Of a stretch of DNA of 9,822 nt, positions 6,930-9,822 are shown in pieces (the first letter of the stretch is position 1; every line of letters begins with the position of its first letter). Made by a program: the position numbers and the translations under genes. Source of the stretch: Reyranella sp. (GTDB lineage Bacteria > Pseudomonadota > Alphaproteobacteria > Reyranellales > Reyranellaceae); NCBI GenBank assembly GCA_021732965.1, contig JAKFVZ010000242.1:1-9822 (forward strand). The letters are read 5' to 3'. Below the pieces are notes generated by a model. That model made no database searches. It saw only the letters and a list, made by a program, of their open reading frames with translations, and was not told where the DNA came from.

Positions 6930-7172
6930 ATGCGAAAGCGATCGGTCACAATCGATGGTCACCGCACCAGCATCTCGCTGGAGGATGCTTTCTGGACCGA
7001 ACTGGTGCGGCTGGCGCGCGAGCGGCCGGTGTCGCTGAATACGCTGGTCTCGGAAGTCGATCGCGCAAGAACGTCGGAGGACGTCAACCTCTCGAGCGCC
7101 TTGCGCCTGTACGTCCTGGGTGAACTCGTGAAGAAACGGGATGAGACCCGCGTCGACTTGATCGCTCTCTGA
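6930..7172 (+). CDS. Ribbon-helix-helix (RHH_4 type) DNA-binding protein
   Basis: The product is 80 aa, close to the usual size for this family. The N-terminus (RKRSVTIDGHRTSISLEDAFW) is the hallmark of RHH_4 proteins (Pfam PF13467). Residues 3-16 give the DNA-contacting strand, residues 17-32 helix 1 (EDAFWTELVRLARER), PVSLN is the turn, and residues 35-47 (NTLVSEVDRAR) helix 2. The LSSALRLYVLGEL segment at 54-66 is a further conserved helix. Such proteins bind DNA as dimers and are usually small repressors or accessory factors; the target is unknown here. It sits 82 bases ahead of the Crp-like regulator on the same strand, so the two may be expressed together. No ribosome site is visible at the start. 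Confidence 0.88.
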   Translation: MRKRSVTIDGHRTSISLEDAFWTELVRLARERPVSLNTLVSEVDRARTSEDVNLSSALRLYVLGELVKKRDETRVDLIAL

Positions 7173-7254
7173 GGCCACGCCGGGGCTCGCCCTGGATCGG
7201 AATTTCTGCGGGCCGGGCGTTCGCGTTCCCGAAACTCTGTAGTAAATTTCGAGC

Positions 7255-7995
7255 ATGAGTGGTCCGTCCCGACTTTCGCCGTGTCGCGCCCCACCCGGAA
7301 TTGACGAACACGCCTGGAGCGTGCTCGCGCCCGAATTGCGGAAGACCCGGGTGAGCGCAGGCCAGCGCGTGCGTAGCTGGGACTCGGAGCCTGCGCTCAC
7401 GCTGTTTCCCGTCAGCCTTCTGCTGAGCTTCGTGTCGCCGCAGAGCGGTGTTGAAATTCTCAGCCTCGGCGCGGGTGGTACCAGCGTCCCGGATCTCCTG
7501 CTGGGATCCGACGCGCTCGGGCTGGATGCCGTCGTGACCGTCGAAGGTGAGGCCTGGTCGATCCCGACATCCATTCTGCGTCAGTTGGCGGGCGAACATC
7601 CTTCGGTCCACGAGGCGATGTTGGCGCAATGCCGCGTGGCATTGCGGGAAGCGGCACGGCATGCGGAGGAGCGGACCCGATCCCTGCAGATTTCGAATCT
7701 GGCGCGATGGCTGAGCCGCGCAGTGGTCCTGACCGGACAGACGAGCATTGCCCTGACGCACGAGTCGCTGGCGCGGTTGCTCGGCACGCGGCGCACCTCG
7801 GTCACCGAGGGACTGGCCTATCTCGCCGACCGACGCTTCCTGCTGATCGGCCGCCGCTGGATCACCGTCATCGATGCAGCCGGTCTCGAGCGCCAGGGCC
7901 GTGCCGCGCGCGGTGGCCATGCGCTGCCCGATACCGCGGAGAAAAGGCCTCCCGTCCAGACGCACAATCCGCCGTTGGGCGACGACGTCTGCTAG
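7255..7995 (+). CDS. Crp/Fnr-type transcriptional regulator with divergent sensor domain
   Basis: The product is 246 aa, in the normal size range for Crp/Fnr proteins. The C-terminal winged helix-turn-helix is clear: residues 165-208 include ALTHESLARLLGTRRTSVTE (recognition-helix region) and a wing ending WITVIDAAGLE, matching HTH_Crp_2. Residues about 118-162 form the long dimer helix and its connection (EAMLAQCRVALREAARHAEERTRS). The N-terminal half is in the position of the cyclic-nucleotide domain, but I cannot find the phosphate-binding cassette or an FNR cysteine cluster; cysteines are only C10, C126 and the final C246. The signal is therefore unknown. The last ~35 residues are a flexible tail. 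The ATG at 7255 has no strong ribosome site, so the start could be slightly different. It follows the RHH gene by 82 bases and may act with it. Confidence 0.85.
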   Translation: MSGPSRLSPCRAPPGIDEHAWSVLAPELRKTRVSAGQRVRSWDSEPALTLFPVSLLLSFVSPQSGVEILSLGAGGTSVPDLLLGSDALGLDAVVTVEGEAWSIPTSILRQLAGEHPSVHEAMLAQCRVALREAARHAEERTRSLQISNLARWLSRAVVLTGQTSIALTHESLARLLGTRRTSVTEGLAYLADRRFLLIGRRWITVIDAAGLERQGRAARGGHALPDTAEKRPPVQTHNPPLGDDVC

Positions 7996-8129
7996 CACAC
8001 CAGGACTGACACCCAGCGTAGCGTCCCTGCGGGGCGCACGATCTACGCGCCATCGCGGCCCGCTTTGTACGGCCGCGCACGCAGCGATGTGCGAGGCAAC
8101 CTTTGCACAAAAGCGCGTTGAAGGCGCGC

Positions 8130-8146
8130 GGCTGAACTGATCAGCC
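8130..8146. promoter_or_regulatory. Short inverted repeat upstream of the EF-hand gene
   Basis: GGCTGA at 8130-8135 and TCAGCC at 8141-8146 are perfect inverted arms around five bases, and CTGATCAG at 8137-8144 is itself a palindrome. It lies about 30 bases before the ATG at 8175. It could be an operator or a leader hairpin. No good -35/-10 pair and no FNR-type TTGAT-N4-ATCAA site was found in 7996-8174, which otherwise holds nothing I can name. Confidence 0.3.
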
Positions 8147-8174
8147 ACGAACAAATCAACGATGAGGTCACATC

Positions 8175-8633
8175 ATGAAGAAGATTTTCGCTGCCGCTGC
8201 ATTCGCCACGATGATCGCCGCCGCGCCGTCTTTCGCCGCCACCGATGCCGAGTGCACCGAGATGTGGAAGAAGGCCGATGTCAACAGCGACGGCAACGTC
8301 TCGGGCGGCGAAGCCATCCGCTACATGTCGTTCATGCGCGTCGCCGGCATGACGGTCGCCACCGAAGGCACGATCACGCAGACCGAGTTCATGAACGCGT
8401 GCAAGGCCGACGCCTACAAGACGAAGCAGGCCGACGCCGGCGCGCCGCTCAAGGGATCGAACTCCTTCACCGAGGCCCAGGCCAAGGACCGCGTGATCGC
8501 GCAGGGCATGGACGCCGTGACGACCATGACGAAGGACGGCGACGGTATCTGGCGCGGCACCGCCCAGCAGGCCGGCAAGCCGGTGCAGGTGGCCGTCGAC
8601 TACAAGGGCAACGTCGTCGCCACCAGCCAGTAA
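8175..8633 (+). CDS. Exported EF-hand protein with PepSY-like C-terminus
   Basis: The product is 152 aa. GAGG at 8164-8167 lies seven bases before the ATG. Residues 1-22 are a signal peptide (KK, an Ala-rich hydrophobic core, APSFA|A), so the protein is periplasmic or secreted. Residues 35-46 are a canonical EF-hand calcium loop, DVNSDGNVSGGE, with Asp/Asn/Asp at positions 1, 3, 5 and Glu at 12. Residues 63-71 (EGTITQTEF) look like the second half of a degenerate partner hand. C27 and C76 may form a disulfide bracketing this domain. Residues 97-150 (SFTEAQAKDRV, GIWRGTA, VAVDYKGNV) resemble the short PepSY-like domain found in small exported proteins. The role is probably calcium-responsive binding in the envelope, but the partner is unknown. 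It is 39 bases from the next gene with no terminator between, so co-transcription is likely. Confidence 0.85.
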   Translation: MKKIFAAAAFATMIAAAPSFAATDAECTEMWKKADVNSDGNVSGGEAIRYMSFMRVAGMTVATEGTITQTEFMNACKADAYKTKQADAGAPLKGSNSFTEAQAKDRVIAQGMDAVTTMTKDGDGIWRGTAQQAGKPVQVAVDYKGNVVATSQ

Positions 8634-8672
8634 TCCCGACAATCACAACAACGAACTGAAAGGAATACCCTC

Positions 8673-9260
8673 ATGAAGACCGTTAGCCGAGCCTTTGACA
8701 GCTACGCCCAGGCGCGCGCCGCCGTCGACGCCGTCGAGAAGGCGGGCATCCCCAGCAAGGACGTCAGCATCGTCGCCAACAAGTATGTCAGCGCCGAGTA
8801 CGCCGACATCGATGACGTGAACAAGACGGCGGCCGGCGCCGGCATCGGCGGCGCCGTCGGCGCAGGCGCGGGCCTGCTGGCCGGCCTCGGCATGCTGGCG
8901 ATCCCGGGCCTCGGCCCGGTCGTCGCGGCCGGCTGGCTCGCCTCGACCGCGGCCGTCGCCGCGGGCGGCGCGGCGGCGGGCGGCATCGTCGGTGCGCTGG
9001 TCGATGCTGGCACCGACAAGGACCACGCCGAGGTCTATTCGGAGTCCGTGCGCCGCGGCGGCACGCTGGTGACGGCGCGTGTCAACGATGCCGACGCCAG
9101 CCGCGTCGAGGCGATCCTCGCCACCTATCGCCCGATCGATCCGATCGCGCGCGGCGCGGACTATCGCAAGGAAGGCTGGACCACCTTCGATCCGAAGGCG
9201 CCGGCCTATCGCCCGAACCAGACCGAGATCGACCGCATGCGCGCCAACTGGCCGGGCTGA
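8673..9260 (+). CDS. YflT-like stress protein with glycine-zipper segments
   Basis: The product is 195 aa. AAAGGA at 8659-8664 lies eight bases before the ATG. Residues 1-45 (TVSRAFDSYAQARAAVDAVE, then GIPSKDVSIVAN) resemble the YflT/general-stress-protein-17M-like fold seen in many small stress proteins. Residues 53-78 and 82-112 are two hydrophobic Gly/Ala-rich stretches with GxxxG spacing (GAGIGGAVGAGAG, AAGGAAAGGIVGALV), typical of glycine zippers that pack in membranes. Residues 118-151 (AEVYSESVRRGGTLVTARV ... ILATY) are the second half of the same fold. The tail (DYRKEGWTTFDP) is polar. There is no classic signal peptide. By family analogy it is probably stress- or osmotically induced and membrane-associated. 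It is the second gene of a likely unit with the EF-hand gene and is followed by a strong terminator. Confidence 0.82.
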   Translation: MKTVSRAFDSYAQARAAVDAVEKAGIPSKDVSIVANKYVSAEYADIDDVNKTAAGAGIGGAVGAGAGLLAGLGMLAIPGLGPVVAAGWLASTAAVAAGGAAAGGIVGALVDAGTDKDHAEVYSESVRRGGTLVTARVNDADASRVEAILATYRPIDPIARGADYRKEGWTTFDPKAPAYRPNQTEIDRMRANWPG

Positions 9261-9288
9261 AGCCCGAACCGGTAGCGTTCGAACGAGG

Positions 9289-9316
9289 AGAGGCCCGGCA
9301 TCGCCGGGCCTCTTTT
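9289..9316 (+). terminator. Intrinsic terminator after the YflT-like gene
   Basis: AGAGGCCCGGC (9289-9299) and GCCGGGCCTCT (9303-9313) form a perfect 11-bp stem with a three-base ATC loop, followed by TTTTCGTT on the plus strand. It starts 28 bases after the stop of the 8673 gene. On the minus strand no T run follows the stem, so it mainly serves the plus-strand unit, though the hairpin could also help end leuC transcription, which arrives from the right 10 bases away. Confidence 0.88.
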
Positions 9317-9323
9317 CGTTGGG

Positions 9324-9822
9324 TCAGACCAGGTCGCGCACGTCGACCAGCGCGCCGGCGATCGCCGCGGCGGCGGCCATCGCCGGCGAGACGAGGTGGG
9401 TGAGGCCCTCCGGTCCCTGGCGGCCCTCGAAGTTGCGGTTGGAGGTACTGGCCGCGCGCTGCCCCGGCAACAACCGGTCGCCGTTCATGGCCAGGCACAT
9501 CGAGCAGCCGGGTTCGCGCCATTCGAAGCCCGCCTCGACGAGCAGGCGATCGAGTCCCTCCAGCTCCGCCTGATGCTTCACCAGTCCGGAGCCCGGCACG
9601 ACCAGCGCGCGCACGCCCGAAGCGACCTTGCGCCCGCGCACCACCGCGGCAGCCGCACGGATGTCCTCCAGACGGCCGTTGGTGCAGGAACCGATGAACA
9701 CGACATCGACCGCAAGGCCGGCGAGCCTCTGGCCCGGGGCGAGGCCCATATAGTCGAGCATGCGCCGATGCTGGGCGCGGCGTTGCGGATCGGTCTCGTC
9801 GTCCGGATCGGGCACCGCGCCG
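9324..9822 (-). CDS. leuC: 3-isopropylmalate dehydratase large subunit, C-terminal part (cut by window end)
   Basis: The frame is open at base 9822 and stops at TGA (9326-9324); 165 of roughly 470 residues are visible. The enzyme isomerises 2-isopropylmalate to 3-isopropylmalate in leucine biosynthesis, as a complex with LeuD in the cytoplasm. The visible part holds the three [4Fe-4S] cysteines: one in VFIGSCTN (visible residue 46) and two in GCSMCLAMN (106 and 109). The 60- and 3-residue spacings match those known for E. coli LeuC (C347, C407, C410). Also conserved are LVVPGSG, STSNRNFEGRQG and THLVSPAMAAAAA. The C-terminus is complete. The GTG at 9815 is an internal valine codon, not the start. 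The gene converges on the YflT-like gene with a terminator between; leuD is not downstream within the window. Confidence 0.97.
   Translation of the reverse strand, partial: GAVPDPDDETDPQRRAQHRRMLDYMGLAPGQRLAGLAVDVVFIGSCTNGRLEDIRAAAAVVRGRKVASGVRALVVPGSGLVKHQAELEGLDRLLVEAGFEWREPGCSMCLAMNGDRLLPGQRAASTSNRNFEGRQGPEGLTHLVSPAMAAAAAIAGALVDVRDLV

Noticed and set aside
6558..7574. 338-aa minus-strand frame
   Set aside because: It lies across the clear RHH gene and part of the Crp-like gene, so it is an antisense shadow.
7084..8154. 356-aa minus-strand frame
   Set aside because: It covers the Crp-like gene, whose helix-turn-helix is unmistakable on the plus strand.
8155..8159. ATCAA half-site suggesting an FNR box before the EF-hand gene
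   Set aside because: The partner TTGAT is absent at the required spacing.
8162..8659. 165-aa plus-strand frame overlapping the EF-hand gene
   Set aside because: Mostly Arg and His low-complexity sequence, out of frame with the EF-hand protein that has a signal peptide and calcium loop.
9276..9285. 10-bp palindrome CGTTCGAACG
   Set aside because: Short palindromes like this are expected by chance in GC-rich DNA, and it lies between a stop codon and a terminator without other signals.

Overview
The window is GC-rich DNA with strong G/C preference at third codon positions. It reads as a chromosomal segment of an alphaproteobacterium. Supporting signs are a RHH_4-type ribbon-helix-helix protein, a Crp-like regulator of the type common in Rhizobiales and Rhodospirillales, and a dispersed palindromic element (CCTCATCCTGAGGAGC ... 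GCGTCTCGAAGG) that I associate with Bradyrhizobium- or Reyranella-like genomes. The genus is inference only.

Layout. (1) 1-4479 (+) is the 3' part of a very large gene, open at the left edge. It encodes three FG-GAP beta-propeller blades at 73-residue spacing, a linker, a 92-residue tandem duplication, and ten RTX modules with an almost perfect 81-residue period. It ends in a C-terminal segment typical of type I secretion substrates. (2) 4480-4664 holds a 110-bp imperfect palindromic repeat. (3) 4665-6793 is a run of small genes of unknown function: a coiled-coil protein on the minus strand, then a secreted two-cysteine protein, a small helical protein, a 60-aa candidate and a 151-aa protein on the plus strand. 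A stem-loop lies just ahead of the last one. (4) 6930-7995 (+) holds two regulators, an RHH_4 protein and a Crp/Fnr-type protein with a divergent sensor half. (5) 8175-9260 (+) is a likely two-gene unit, an exported EF-hand/PepSY-like protein followed by a glycine-zipper YflT-like protein, closed by a strong intrinsic terminator. (6) 9324-9822 (-) is the C-terminal third of leuC (leucine biosynthesis), running off the right edge and converging on that terminator.

No mobile element, CRISPR array, tRNA or rRNA was seen. No gene-free stretch exceeds 300 bases; the largest are 4480-4664 and 7996-8174. Apart from the RTX giant and its repeats, I see no clear novel multi-gene system. The most notable structures are the internal architecture of the RTX protein, the palindromic repeat, and the poorly characterised small-gene and regulator cluster between the RTX gene and leuC.
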